Assembly (NCBI RefSeq): GCF_003480315.1
Contig: NZ_QUIV01000012.1
Coordinates: 26,395 to 90,394 of the forward strand
DNA: 64,000 nt
Direction: 5' to 3'
Origin: Clostridium sp. AM33-3
Lineage (GTDB): Bacteria; Bacillota; Clostridia; Lachnospirales; Lachnospiraceae
Shown here in pieces: positions 6,735 to 15,833 of the stretch. A program made the translations under genes and the position numbers. The stretch's first letter is position 1, and each line of letters begins with the position of its first letter. The notes under the pieces were generated by a model. The model did not search any database, was not told where the DNA came from, and saw only the letters and a program-made list of their open reading frames with translations.

Positions 6735-7856
6735 ATGAAAAAGAAAGAAATCACGGAGATAAAAAAACAGTTTAAAGCTACGGAATGTGCTATAACACGC
6801 CTGCGTGGATGCTACGTCAATCCGAACGGGGAGGCTGTCACATATATGAATAAACCATTTATGAGCCTGCCGGAAGAAGAGATGTTTAAGTATCTCAGGA
6901 TTGCAACAGATTGCCTGCGTGGGAAGCTGGGTGACAAGCTCCATAACCTGGCAGCAGATGAGGGTAATATGAGCTTTGGGGAAATGCTAGAACCTTTACG
7001 CAGAACAAGGCTGAAAGATGACAATGTGTTTAAGGATTTTTGTGAAGAGGTAATAGAGAACAACAGAGACTGGGTAGGCGGATACATGATCCTGGCCATG
7101 CACAGCGTATATGATATTCCGGGAGTGACAAAAGACGGCATGGACCTGGATGATGCATCGGAATCAGTATATGCGTATGTCCTGGTATGTATCTGCCCGG
7201 TAGCACTCCCTATCCCGTACATAGGGTATAACGAGTTTAAAAATGTTTTTGAGCGGGTCACGCCGCCACTTGCAATGCTGGGGCCGAAGATGGGGATTCT
7301 GTACCCGGCGTTTAACAACCGGCGGGCAGATACAAGAGGTGCGTTGTTGTATCTGGATAATCCAGGTATTGGAGACGGCATAGTCAGAATGTTGTTTTCC
7401 TGCAGCGTGGGAAGAACGGACAAGGAAAAGAAAGAAGCATTTGAGAAAGTTATGCAGAGAGTCCTGTCTGATCGGAACGGGTTCGGTCAGTTAAAAGATA
7501 TCTATGAGCGGATCATCAACCGGCTGATGGAATGGAGAGAAGAAGATGATCTGGAATTAACGAAACGGGATATGAAGAGTATACTGGAAAATGCCGGGGC
7601 GAATCCGAACACGCTGGAAGAATTTGAGGACACCTGGGATGAATTCTTGGGGGACAAAGAAAAGTTGACAGCGAAAAAGATCATAGACGAAAAACGGCTG
7701 AGGGTAGAAACCGAAGGAGCTGTGATCAATGTAAAACCGAGTGGTCTTGGCAAGGTGACCGTGGAGAACACGGCGGGCATGAAGTTTCTGACAATCCAGA
7801 TCACGGGCCGGACCGAGGTGAACGGTGTCCCGGTAAAAGAGGATCCGGAAAAGTGA
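6735..7856 (+). CDS. DUF4317 family protein, 373 aa
   Basis: The N-terminus MKKKEITEIKKQF, then CAITRLRGCYV and a LSLPEEE-like segment, match DUF4317, a protein common in Clostridia chromosomes with unknown function. Length is as expected for the family. It is soluble with an acidic C-terminal half. Finding it between a LemA pair and the phage late regulator suggests it is prophage cargo. The start follows the palindrome-linked GGAAAGGA site. Confidence 0.82.
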   Translation: MKKKEITEIKKQFKATECAITRLRGCYVNPNGEAVTYMNKPFMSLPEEEMFKYLRIATDCLRGKLGDKLHNLAADEGNMSFGEMLEPLRRTRLKDDNVFKDFCEEVIENNRDWVGGYMILAMHSVYDIPGVTKDGMDLDDASESVYAYVLVCICPVALPIPYIGYNEFKNVFERVTPPLAMLGPKMGILYPAFNNRRADTRGALLYLDNPGIGDGIVRMLFSCSVGRTDKEKKEAFEKVMQRVLSDRNGFGQLKDIYERIINRLMEWREEDDLELTKRDMKSILENAGANPNTLEEFEDTWDEFLGDKEKLTAKKIIDEKRLRVETEGAVINVKPSGLGKVTVENTAGMKFLTIQITGRTEVNGVPVKEDPEK

Positions 7857-7883
7857 TAAAATGACAGATGGAGGGTGTGCAAG

Positions 7884-8330
7884 ATGGACCGAGCAGCAGA
7901 AAACGAGCGAAAAAAAGAATTTTTACGCTCCTACAGAAAACGAAAAAAACATATAGCGGCACTGATTGATCAGCTGGAAGAATTGAAATCCGCAAAGCTG
8001 GGAGCATCATCCTGTGGAATTGGAGACGGAATGCCTCATGCACATAACCAGACAGATTTGTCGGATTATGTTGCAAAGCTGGAAGAACTGAAAGAGGTTA
8101 TCATCCATGAACGCTACAAGCTGGTAAAGGATGCTACAGAAGTTGCAAAAGCCATCAGAAAATTAAACGATAGTGATGAGGTTTATGTTCTGACCAAACG
8201 TTATATGATGGGATGGGACTGGGAAAAAATTGCAAAAGAGATGGGATATGCCATCCGTAATGTGCATTACATCCATAGCCGGGCGCTGGAAAAACTCGAG
8301 ATTCCAGAAGCGTGGAGAAAGCAGGACTAG
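7884..8330 (+). CDS. Late-gene transcription regulator, sigma-70 region 4-like, 148 aa
   Basis: The C-terminal 60 residues (VLTKRYMMGWDWEKIAKEM then ALEKLEIP) form a sigma region 4 type helix-turn-helix as in DUF1492/ArpU-like phage late regulators. The N-terminal half is a charged coiled coil. It lies just before the packaging genes, the usual position for an activator of late transcription. GGAGGGTG precedes the ATG at 7884; a GTG at 7875 is too close to it. Confidence 0.8.
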   Translation: MDRAAENERKKEFLRSYRKRKKHIAALIDQLEELKSAKLGASSCGIGDGMPHAHNQTDLSDYVAKLEELKEVIIHERYKLVKDATEVAKAIRKLNDSDEVYVLTKRYMMGWDWEKIAKEMGYAIRNVHYIHSRALEKLEIPEAWRKQD

Positions 8331-8355
8331 AAAATTTATAAAACTTTGCATAGAT

Positions 8356-8387
8356 TTGCACACCTGACCTGTGGTATAGTGTAAAAT
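8356..8387 (+). promoter_or_regulatory. Promoter-like region before the packaging genes
   Basis: TTGCAC (8356-8361) and TATAGT (8375-8380) or TAAAAT (8382-8387) resemble -35 and -10 boxes, but spacings of 13 or 20 nt are not ideal for the housekeeping sigma factor. The position between the sigma-like regulator and terminase suggests a late promoter. Confidence 0.4.
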
Positions 8388-8396
8388 ATATTAAAG

Positions 8397-8420
8397 GGCA
8401 TCCGGGAAGGGTGCCTTTTT
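8397..8420 (+). terminator. Intrinsic terminator or attenuator before terS
   Basis: GGCATCC (8397-8403) pairs with GGGTGCC (8409-8415), with a 5-nt loop and five T after it. It lies between the promoter-like region and the terminase small subunit, so it could end early transcription or make the late operon depend on antitermination. Confidence 0.75.
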
Positions 8421-8448
8421 CATATCCAAAGAACGGAAGGTGAGGTGA

Positions 8449-9273
8449 TTGGCCAGGACAAGGAGTCCCAACCGGGACAAAGCGTATCAGTTATGGATTG
8501 AGAGTAAAAAAAAGAAAAAGCTGAAAGACATCGCAGCAGAACTCCAGGTATCAGAATCGCAGGTTCGGAAGTGGAAAAATCAGGACCAATGGGAAGACCA
8601 AAAAGAAAAAGTAACGTTACCAAATTCCAATGGTAACGTTACCATTGGAAAAAAGCACCCCAAAGAGGATGTAGAGGAGACCATTGAGAATGGTGAGCTG
8701 ACAGCGCGGCAGCAGCTATTTTGCTTGATTTACGCCAAAACGCTTAATGCGACAAGAGCATACATGAAAGCATACGAGTGCTCATACGAGACGGCGCTAA
8801 GAGCTGGGCCTAGAATGTTGGGAAATGTTGGAGTAAAAGACGAAATCAAACGCCTGAAAAAAGAACGGTTTGAGAATCAGCTGTTTGATGAGCATGATAT
8901 ATTCCAGTGGTATCTGGACGTAGCCACAGCGACCATCACAGACTACATAAAATTTGGCAGGAGAGAGGTCCAGGTCATGGGAGCATTTGGACCGATCGTA
9001 GATAAAAAGACCGGGAAGCCGGTTATGAAGATGGTCAATTATGTGGACTTTCTCGAGTCTGATCAGGTAGACGGCCGGGCAATAAAAAAGATAAAAAACG
9101 GAAAAGATGGTGCAAATGTGGAGTTATACGATGCGATGCAGGCCATGGAGTGGCTGTCTGAGCACATGTCTTTAGGCACAGGCGGGCAGCAGTCCCTTGC
9201 GCAGACGATTGTGGGCGCATGGGAAAAGAGAATGGCAAAGCAGAGAGAGGACGGTGCGGACGATGCTGGATGA
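8449..9273 (+). CDS. terS: Terminase small subunit, 274 aa
   Basis: The N-terminus MARTRSPNRDKAYQLW with a helix-turn-helix (LKDIAAELQVSESQVRKWKN) is the PBSX-type phage terminase small subunit DNA-binding domain. The following ELTARQQLFCLIYAKTLNAT is the Terminase_2 core. It recognises the packaging site and recruits the large subunit. Translation starts at TTG after GGTGAGGTG, typical for this family. The gene contains a striking palindrome cluster at 8611-8650 and its 3' end overlaps terL. Confidence 0.9.
   Translation: MARTRSPNRDKAYQLWIESKKKKKLKDIAAELQVSESQVRKWKNQDQWEDQKEKVTLPNSNGNVTIGKKHPKEDVEETIENGELTARQQLFCLIYAKTLNATRAYMKAYECSYETALRAGPRMLGNVGVKDEIKRLKKERFENQLFDEHDIFQWYLDVATATITDYIKFGRREVQVMGAFGPIVDKKTGKPVMKMVNYVDFLESDQVDGRAIKKIKNGKDGANVELYDAMQAMEWLSEHMSLGTGGQQSLAQTIVGAWEKRMAKQREDGADDAG
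8611..8650. repeat. 26-bp perfect palindrome and direct repeat inside terS
   Basis: The half-site TTCCAATGGTAAC at 8625-8637 is followed immediately by its exact reverse complement (8638-8650). The core GTAACGTTACC also occurs at 8611-8621 and again at 8633-8643, 22 bp apart, about two helical turns. Packaging sites of many headful phages lie inside terS, so this is a candidate pac/cos recognition site. Confidence 0.8.
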
Positions 9274-10714
9274 TAATGCAATATTATATTATGCAGATAA
9301 TCCGATTGATTTTGTCGAAGACATCCTGCATGCGACACCGGACGATAAGCAGCGTAACATACTACGATCTCTGAGGGACTACAGCATGACATCCGTGAGA
9401 TCTGGACATGGTATCGGTAAGAGCGCCGTGGAGGCATGGTCTGTGATTTGGTTTATGGTGACCAGACCATTTCCGAAGATCCCGTGCACAGCTCCGACAC
9501 AGCACCAGCTTTATGATATCCTGTGGGCTGAGATCAGTAAGTGGATGCGAGGCAATCCGGTATTAAAAAAGGACCTGATCTGGACGCAGGAAAAGCTATA
9601 CATGAGCGGACAACCAGAGGAGTGGTTCGCGGTACCGCGTACAGCAACCAACCCGGAGGCATTGCAAGGATTCCACGCAGACCATGTGCTGTATATCATT
9701 GATGAGGCATCCGGCGTATCGGATAAGGTATTCGAGCCGGTTCTGGGTGCTATGACAGGACCAGACGCAAAGCTGTTGATGATGGGTAACCCGACAAGAC
9801 TGTCGGGCTTTTTTTATGACTCGCATCATAAAAACCGAGGATCCTACAGCGCTATCCACGTAGACGGGCGCGACAGCATCAGGGTATCGAAAAAGTTTGT
9901 TGACAAGATCATTGAGATGTTTGGCGAGGACTCCGATGTCTTCCGGGTGCGCGTGGCTGGAGAATTTCCGAAGAGCACGCCGGACTCCTTTATAGCAATG
10001 GAGTGGTGCGAACAGGCAACCAAGCTGAGCATCGAGCCTCCGGAACAGAGGATTGATATCGGGATTGACGTTGCCCGATTTGGAGACGATAGCTCCGTGC
10101 TGTATCCAGTATTTGACAAGCAAAAGTCAGATAAGATAGAGCAGTACAACCACAACCGCACAACGGAGATCGCAGGATACGCGGTCATTATGGTAAAACG
10201 CTATGCTATGGAGTACCGAGAGGCATCCATACATGTCAAGGTGGACTGTGATGGACTGGGAGTCGGCGTATACGACAACCTGGAGGAGCAAAAGGACAGG
10301 ATCATTGACGATATATGGGAGGATCGCTGCAGAGAGGACGGACTGAACCCGAAAGATGCACATCAATGGGATGCATGCCAGAGGGTGCAAAAGCCAGACA
10401 TACACATCGTAGAGTGCCATTTCGGCGGATCCGGAGGTAAGGTGGATGAGGATGATCCTGTAGAGTATGCCAACAGCACCGGACTGATGTGGGGAGCCGT
10501 CCGAAAAGCATTAAAGGCCGGAGCATTGCAGATCCCGGAAAATGACACACTCATGACACAGCTGAGCAACCGTAAATACAGAGTAAACAAAGACGGACGG
10601 ATAGAGCTGGAGCGAAAAGAAGAGATGAAAAAGCGTGGGTTAAAATCTCCGGATATGGCCGATGCGCTGGCTCTTGCACTGTACGATCCGCCAGAGTGGA
10701 CAGTAAACTGGTGA
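9263..10714 (+). CDS. terL: Terminase large subunit, 483 aa
   Basis: The packaging motor. Walker A is RSGHGIGKS with the lysine near residue 53, Walker B is LYIIDEAS near residue 147, and the RNase H-like nuclease carries aspartates in DIGIDVARFGDD (about 269), VDCDG (about 328) and PDMADALALALY. All key residues are present, so the enzyme should be active. The ATG at 9263 is preferred because it follows AGAGAGGACGG and gives the usual short overlap with terS. Confidence 0.94.
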   Translation: MLDDNAILYYADNPIDFVEDILHATPDDKQRNILRSLRDYSMTSVRSGHGIGKSAVEAWSVIWFMVTRPFPKIPCTAPTQHQLYDILWAEISKWMRGNPVLKKDLIWTQEKLYMSGQPEEWFAVPRTATNPEALQGFHADHVLYIIDEASGVSDKVFEPVLGAMTGPDAKLLMMGNPTRLSGFFYDSHHKNRGSYSAIHVDGRDSIRVSKKFVDKIIEMFGEDSDVFRVRVAGEFPKSTPDSFIAMEWCEQATKLSIEPPEQRIDIGIDVARFGDDSSVLYPVFDKQKSDKIEQYNHNRTTEIAGYAVIMVKRYAMEYREASIHVKVDCDGLGVGVYDNLEEQKDRIIDDIWEDRCREDGLNPKDAHQWDACQRVQKPDIHIVECHFGGSGGKVDEDDPVEYANSTGLMWGAVRKALKAGALQIPENDTLMTQLSNRKYRVNKDGRIELERKEEMKKRGLKSPDMADALALALYDPPEWTVNW

Positions 10715-10719
10715 TATAA

Positions 10720-12864
10720 ATGGGATTATTAGATTTTTTGAGGAAAAACCGCTTTGAAGGCGGCACAGATAAGATGTATCCAAGGTGGAGCACACCGCCT
10801 GACCGAAACACGGAAGAGTGGATGCAAAGCTTCGGGGAAAACCCGCGTATGGCTGTTATTGATAAGATCGCCTCAGATCTGTCTTATGTGACAGGAAAAC
10901 TGTACCGGATCAAACAGGACGGAGAACGGCAGGAAATAACGTCTCACCCGTTTCTGGACTTTATGCATCAGCCGAACCCGCTGTATGAATTTACCGCCTC
11001 ATCAATTTGGAGACTGCAGGCAATCTACTTGATGCTCAAAGGTGAGGGATACTTTATCATTGAGCGATACTACGATGGCACTCCGGCAGAACTTTGGCCG
11101 GTACCGACGCACTGGGTACAGATGACACCATATCAGGGCAATCCGTTTTATCAGGTAAGGACAACGGATGGCATGATCATGAACGTGTCAGTGGATGAGA
11201 TGTTTGTCATGCGTGACTTAAATCCACTGGATCCGTACCGCAGAGGACTGGGACAGGCTGAGGCGCTGTCTGATGAGATTGAGATTGATGAGTACGCGGC
11301 GAAGTTCCAGAAAAAGTTTTTTTACAATGATGCGACACCGGGACTTGTGGTATCAATGCCTGGAGCATCGGATGATCAGCAGAACAGATTTTTGACAAAA
11401 TGGAGAGAAAAGTTACGCGGAGCAGATAAAAGCCATGGCATTATAACTATAGGTGGACCGCCAGATCATCCGGCAACGGTAACAAAGGTAGCCGACAACA
11501 TGAAGGATCTGGACATGGTAAATGGCAGGACCTTTGTGCGTGATGCAGTGCTGGAGCATTTTGGGGTACCGCGAGAGATCATGGGCATCACCCAAAACAG
11601 CAACCGCTCCACAGCGGATGCGGCACAGTATATCTATGCCAAAAATGTGCTTACACCAAAGCTGAGAAACCGGCAGGATGCTATCAATCAGCAGCTCCTA
11701 TCTGCATACGGGGATGATTTGGAATGGGAATATGACGATATCATCCCACATGACCAGGAGTTTGACAAAGCAATCGCTCTGGACGGCTGGAACAATGGTC
11801 TTTTAACCAAGAATGAAGCGCGGGAGCTTTTGAGTATGGAACCGATAAAGAACGGAGACATCTATAAAATGAATTTCGCGGATCTGTTCCTGCAGGAAAA
11901 TGAGAACCCGGTAGCAGTAAGCTCTGCATCCGCGAATATGCAGTACGCAGATGGAGCGCCGCCAATGGAAGAGGACAGGGATCAGATAGAAATCGAACCA
12001 TCGGACCTTATCGAACTGGAGGAGGAAAAGGTACTCAGACGGGCAGCAGAAATCAAGGCGAAACGGATCAAGGCAGCAGGCAGAAGTATAGAACGCACAC
12101 GAAGGACGCAGAATCATAAGTTTGAGTTGGGAGTGCAGCAGTATTTTAATCAGCAGCATGACCGGATTGAGCAGGCGCTGAACGGTACGAAAAAAGCAGA
12201 AAGCGAAAACGTGTGGGATGCCATCGGGATCACAGAGGAGGAGTTCCAGAAGTTGTCGCAGGCAGAGCAACAGAGTTTGACGATGCAATTTGTCAACGGT
12301 CTGCTGGACTGGAAAGAAGAGGAAAAGCTGCTGGATCAGATTCTGACACCGCTGTGGGCGGAAACCTACGATGCAGGCGCAGAGGATGTTGTCCGGATGT
12401 ACCGCATCCCGGCGATTAACCGGCCGGAGCTGACATCGACCGCAAGACTGCGAGGAGGTCAGCGCATCACGCAGGTAACGCAGACCACAAAAGACCAGAT
12501 TGCAAAGATTGTGTCAGAGGGTCTGGAGACTGGAAAAGGCAGACAGGAGCTGACCGAAGAGATTATGGATGCCATGGGTAGCACAGAGACCAGGGCGCGG
12601 ACCATCGCAGCGCAGGAGTGCAACACCAGCCTTTTAGCGGGCAACTTTGATATGGCCCAGCGCGGCGGATTATCCACAAAGACCTGGCACGTCACAAATG
12701 TGGGAAAAGCCAGGGATACGCATAGGGAACTGAATGGGAAAACAGTTATGATGTCGGAGCCGTTTGTGACATCAAAAGGAAATAAGCTGATGATGCCGTG
12801 CGATCCGAACTGCACGGTGGCATCGGAGACAGTAAACTGTCATTGCTTCCTAACTTACGATTAG
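10720..12864 (+). CDS. Portal protein fused to a MuF-type head morphogenesis domain, 714 aa
   Basis: Residues 1 to about 400 are an HK97/SPP1-type portal (FLDFMHQPNPLYEF, GRTFVRDAVLEHFGVPREI, NRSTADAAQYIYAKNVLTP). Residues about 560-714 form a Mu F/SPP1 gp7-like domain ending with KTWHV, KARDTHRELNGKTV and the cysteine cluster CDPNCTV / NCHC. These are often separate genes, so this is a natural fusion. It makes the DNA entry ring and delivers the minor head protein. It starts 5 nt after terL. Confidence 0.9.
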   Translation: MGLLDFLRKNRFEGGTDKMYPRWSTPPDRNTEEWMQSFGENPRMAVIDKIASDLSYVTGKLYRIKQDGERQEITSHPFLDFMHQPNPLYEFTASSIWRLQAIYLMLKGEGYFIIERYYDGTPAELWPVPTHWVQMTPYQGNPFYQVRTTDGMIMNVSVDEMFVMRDLNPLDPYRRGLGQAEALSDEIEIDEYAAKFQKKFFYNDATPGLVVSMPGASDDQQNRFLTKWREKLRGADKSHGIITIGGPPDHPATVTKVADNMKDLDMVNGRTFVRDAVLEHFGVPREIMGITQNSNRSTADAAQYIYAKNVLTPKLRNRQDAINQQLLSAYGDDLEWEYDDIIPHDQEFDKAIALDGWNNGLLTKNEARELLSMEPIKNGDIYKMNFADLFLQENENPVAVSSASANMQYADGAPPMEEDRDQIEIEPSDLIELEEEKVLRRAAEIKAKRIKAAGRSIERTRRTQNHKFELGVQQYFNQQHDRIEQALNGTKKAESENVWDAIGITEEEFQKLSQAEQQSLTMQFVNGLLDWKEEEKLLDQILTPLWAETYDAGAEDVVRMYRIPAINRPELTSTARLRGGQRITQVTQTTKDQIAKIVSEGLETGKGRQELTEEIMDAMGSTETRARTIAAQECNTSLLAGNFDMAQRGGLSTKTWHVTNVGKARDTHRELNGKTVMMSEPFVTSKGNKLMMPCDPNCTVASETVNCHCFLTYD

Positions 12865-12889
12865 GGGCAAAAGAATAGCAAGTAGAAGA

Positions 12890-12913
12890 GATCAGGGAGA
12901 CCTGGTCTTTTTT
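12890..12913 (+). terminator. Intrinsic terminator after the portal gene
   Basis: GATCAGG (12890-12896), a GAGA tetraloop and CCTGGTC (12901-12907) are followed by a T-rich run. It probably reduces transcription between portal and the protease-capsid genes, so their levels can differ. Confidence 0.75.
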
Positions 12914-12948
12914 ATTTATAAAAATCTGGAAGAAAGGAGGAACCAAGC

Positions 12949-13629
12949 GTGGAACACAAAACAAAGCGGATGTCGTTCAAAATGGACGAATACGACGAGG
13001 AAGAGGGCGTGTTTTCCGGATACGGTGCGGTGTTTGAGAATGTGGACAGCGGAGGGGACATCATCGAAGCTGGAGCATTTAAGAAAGCACTGGAGGCAGG
13101 ATGGGAGCGGGTGAAAATCCTGGCTTTGCATAATGACTGCTGGCTCCCAATCGGAAAGCCGCTTGAACTTCGCGAAGATGAGAAGGGCCTGTTTTTAAAG
13201 GCTAAGATCTCAGATACATCCATGGGTAAGGACATCAAGATTTTGCTGAAAGACGAAGTCTTAAATGAGCTGTCTATTGGATACGAGCCTGTGGTCTTTG
13301 ACTACGATGAAAAAGGAATCCGTCATCTGAAAGAGGTGGATCTGTGGGAGGTATCCGTTGTCACCTGGGCCATGAATCCGGAAGCGGTCATCACGGACTA
13401 TAAATCCGCGACGGTAGCAGCCACAAATGGAATCATGCAGGAGATCAAAGAAGGGCGCAAGATCAGCGACGCACGGCTGAAATCATTAAAAGAGGTCAGC
13501 CGGTCCATGAAAGAATCGGCCGGCATGATTGATGCGGTGATCAGCGAGGCAGGAGCCAAGAAAAAGTCCGTTTCCCGGAGGAGAACTCCTGGAAGCAGAA
13601 AAGCAAGAAACATTGAAATTGTATTTTAG
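12949..13629 (+). CDS. HK97-family prohead protease, 226 aa
   Basis: Motifs FSGYGAVFENVDSGGDII, the catalytic histidine in LALHN (about residue 61) and the catalytic serine in NELSIGYE (about 109) identify the serine prohead protease that trims the scaffold part of the capsid protein. Translation begins at GTG after AAAGGAGG. The C-terminal tail from residue 155 is basic and may act as a capsid-incorporation signal. Confidence 0.92.
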   Translation: MEHKTKRMSFKMDEYDEEEGVFSGYGAVFENVDSGGDIIEAGAFKKALEAGWERVKILALHNDCWLPIGKPLELREDEKGLFLKAKISDTSMGKDIKILLKDEVLNELSIGYEPVVFDYDEKGIRHLKEVDLWEVSVVTWAMNPEAVITDYKSATVAATNGIMQEIKEGRKISDARLKSLKEVSRSMKESAGMIDAVISEAGAKKKSVSRRRTPGSRKARNIEIVF

Positions 13630-13645
13630 AGGGAGGATTGAAGCG

Positions 13646-15283
13646 TTGAGAAAATACAAAATGAGTCGTAAAGCAGCCAGAAGAAAAAGCATGAAGATGG
13701 GCGCAGATGATTTGACTGATCTGATCAAGTCTGCAGTCAAAGACGCAATGGCAGAGGGAAAAGGGGACGATGACCCGGAAGAGAGCAAGGACGAAGGCGA
13801 GGATCCGCTGGCAGATATCGTTAGTGACGCTATCGATGCCATGAACGAGAAACGTAAAGCTGCGAAAGCAGATGAGGTCAGCGAGGAAGAGGCAAACGAG
13901 ATCATCGAAGCGGTTGTGGATGCAGCAGACGGAACCAAGAGCGATGAGGTCGATCTGGAAACCGTGATCCAGGACGCTATCGACGATGTCAACGAAAAGC
14001 GTAAATCCCGCAAGGATGATGAGCTGGGAGACGGTTTTGCAGATGAGCTTCTGGATGCCGTATCCGAGGTTATGGAGGATGACGACGTAGAGGACGAAGA
14101 GGAGAAATCCAGAAAGAGCGCTGCACCGCGCCGCCAGAAAAAGTCCGCACCGCGCCGCCAGCCGAACAGAAAGTATAGCAACATTTATTTTAGTCGTAAG
14201 GAGGATCCAGGCGTAGTGGAGCAGAAGAAAATCCCTGCAGCGATCCAGGTAGCCAGAGCAATCAAATGTATGGACGTACATGGCAAGGGCGATCCGGAGC
14301 GTGCAGCATACACCGCACGTAAGATGTACGGTGACAAGAATATGGAGCGTGAGTTTAAGGCAATGGCCGCAACCAACTCCGTAGGCGGCGGTTTCCTGAT
14401 CCCGGAGATTTACTCTGATCAGATCATTGAGCTGCTGTATCCGAAGACCGTTATCGTGGAGTTAGGTGCTCAGCAGATTCCGCTGACCAATGGTAACTTA
14501 AACCTCCCGCGTATGACCGCCGGAACCCGTGCACAGTGGGGCGGTGAAGGTCGTAAGATTGCAACCACCAGCCCGAAGTACGGAAACATCCGTATGTCTG
14601 CAAAGAGACTGGAGGCTATCGTGCCGCAGTCCAGAGAGCTGCTGTTAATGACCACCTACTCTGCGGATGCGCTGTTCGCGAACGACCTGTTCCGCCGCAT
14701 GCAGTTAGGTCTTGATTATGGCGGCCTGTACGGAACTGGATCTGAGTTCCAGCCGATGGGTATTGCAAACAACAAAGAGGTCGAGAACATCGATGCAACC
14801 AAGCTGGACAACACTGAGCTGGCAGATGTAAACGGTAAGATTACTGCAGATTTCCCGGTTTATGTATCCGCAAAGGCAATGAGCAAAAATATCGATGATT
14901 TACATGCAGGATGGGCCATGAACAGCATGCTGGAAGGCGTGTTTAAAAACATGAAGACCCAGACCGGAGAGTACATCTACCGCAATGAGATGATGAGCGA
15001 AGGCAAGCTGTGTGGCGTACCGTACAAGGTAAGCAACCAGATTCTGACCGATAAGAACGGAAAGACCGACCTGTTCTTCGGCAACTGGTCTGATCTGTTA
15101 ATTGGTGATCAGATGGGTCTGGAGACCTACACCACCCTGGAAGGTTCCTGGACCGATGAGCAGGGAATCAGCCACAACGCATTCGAAGAGAACCTGTCTG
15201 CAACCCGTGCAATCATGTTTGACGATATCGCTGTTCGCCATGGCGAGAGTTTCATGTACTGCAAGGGCATTAAAGTATTTTAA
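13646..15283 (+). CDS. HK97-fold major capsid protein with scaffold domain, 545 aa
   Basis: From roughly residue 220 the protein is an HK97-type capsid protein (VGGGFLIPEIYSDQIIELL, MSAKRLEAIVPQSRELL, GLYGTGSEFQPMGI). The first 180 residues are highly charged and helical, with repeated DAI(D)xxNEKRK blocks, and act as the scaffold delta domain that the upstream protease would remove. A TTG at 13646 follows GGGAGG at proper distance; the reading frame also extends upstream. Codon use shifts to strongly favoured codons in the capsid part, as expected for the most abundant protein. Confidence 0.92.
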   Translation: MRKYKMSRKAARRKSMKMGADDLTDLIKSAVKDAMAEGKGDDDPEESKDEGEDPLADIVSDAIDAMNEKRKAAKADEVSEEEANEIIEAVVDAADGTKSDEVDLETVIQDAIDDVNEKRKSRKDDELGDGFADELLDAVSEVMEDDDVEDEEEKSRKSAAPRRQKKSAPRRQPNRKYSNIYFSRKEDPGVVEQKKIPAAIQVARAIKCMDVHGKGDPERAAYTARKMYGDKNMEREFKAMAATNSVGGGFLIPEIYSDQIIELLYPKTVIVELGAQQIPLTNGNLNLPRMTAGTRAQWGGEGRKIATTSPKYGNIRMSAKRLEAIVPQSRELLLMTTYSADALFANDLFRRMQLGLDYGGLYGTGSEFQPMGIANNKEVENIDATKLDNTELADVNGKITADFPVYVSAKAMSKNIDDLHAGWAMNSMLEGVFKNMKTQTGEYIYRNEMMSEGKLCGVPYKVSNQILTDKNGKTDLFFGNWSDLLIGDQMGLETYTTLEGSWTDEQGISHNAFEENLSATRAIMFDDIAVRHGESFMYCKGIKVF

Positions 15284-15296
15284 GGAGGCGCAAGGA

Positions 15297-15704
15297 ATGA
15301 AAAGAGAGCTGTTTGATAATGTGTCTGTAGTGATTGGAGCAGGAGAGGCAGTAGACCGCGAAGGATATATCTCCGCGGTCTTTGCGGCATCTATTGGAAC
15401 TATCACCGGATCACCGACTGCGGCAAAATTATCGGTAAAAGTTGAGCACTGCGATACTACTGACGGAGACTTTGAGCTGGTACCGGATACCAAAATGGAT
15501 CCGGATACCACGACCTTAAACGGAATCCTGAAAGAGGTTGCCGTGAAGTCCGGAGACGAAGTAAAAATGAATCTGGATCTCCTGGGATGTAAACGCTATG
15601 TCAAGATCACTCCGACCATCAGCTTTACCGGCGGAAGCAGCCCGGCGGCAGCAGGTGCAGCCTATGCAATGGTTCTGGGTGATCCGACTCAGGCCCCAGT
15701 CTAA
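15297..15704 (+). CDS. Hypothetical protein after capsid, possible head decoration, 135 aa
   Basis: Begins MKRELFDNVSVVIGAG after TAAGGAGG and ends in a Gly/Ala-rich tail. The beta-rich texture and position directly downstream of the capsid gene are typical of a head decoration or minor capsid protein in Clostridia phages. The role is inferred from synteny only. Confidence 0.7.
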   Translation: MKRELFDNVSVVIGAGEAVDREGYISAVFAASIGTITGSPTAAKLSVKVEHCDTTDGDFELVPDTKMDPDTTTLNGILKEVAVKSGDEVKMNLDLLGCKRYVKITPTISFTGGSSPAAAGAAYAMVLGDPTQAPV

Positions 15705-15713
15705 GGAGGCACC

Positions 15714-15833
15714 ATGGATCGGAAAAAATGTGAGAACAAAAAAACTGGTCCGAGATGCAATAAGGCGGAGGCTCCGGTCTCTGCCTTAAAAAAGGAGAGC
15801 CATGGAAGAGAGAAAAAGCCTGCTTGCAAATAA
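15714..15833 (+). CDS. Small Lys/Cys-rich peptide, 39 aa
   Basis: A short frame starting MDRKKCENKKTG after CTAAGGAGGCACC, with three cysteines and strong positive charge. It overlaps the next gene by 32 nt. The excellent ribosome site supports translation. Function unknown. Confidence 0.5.
   Translation: MDRKKCENKKTGPRCNKAEAPVSALKKESHGREKKPACK

Noticed and set aside
13486..14281. Two long leftward open frames opposite the capsid scaffold region
   Set aside because: They mirror the strongly biased GAx/GCx codons of the capsid gene, lack ribosome sites and encode Ser/Leu low-complexity sequence.
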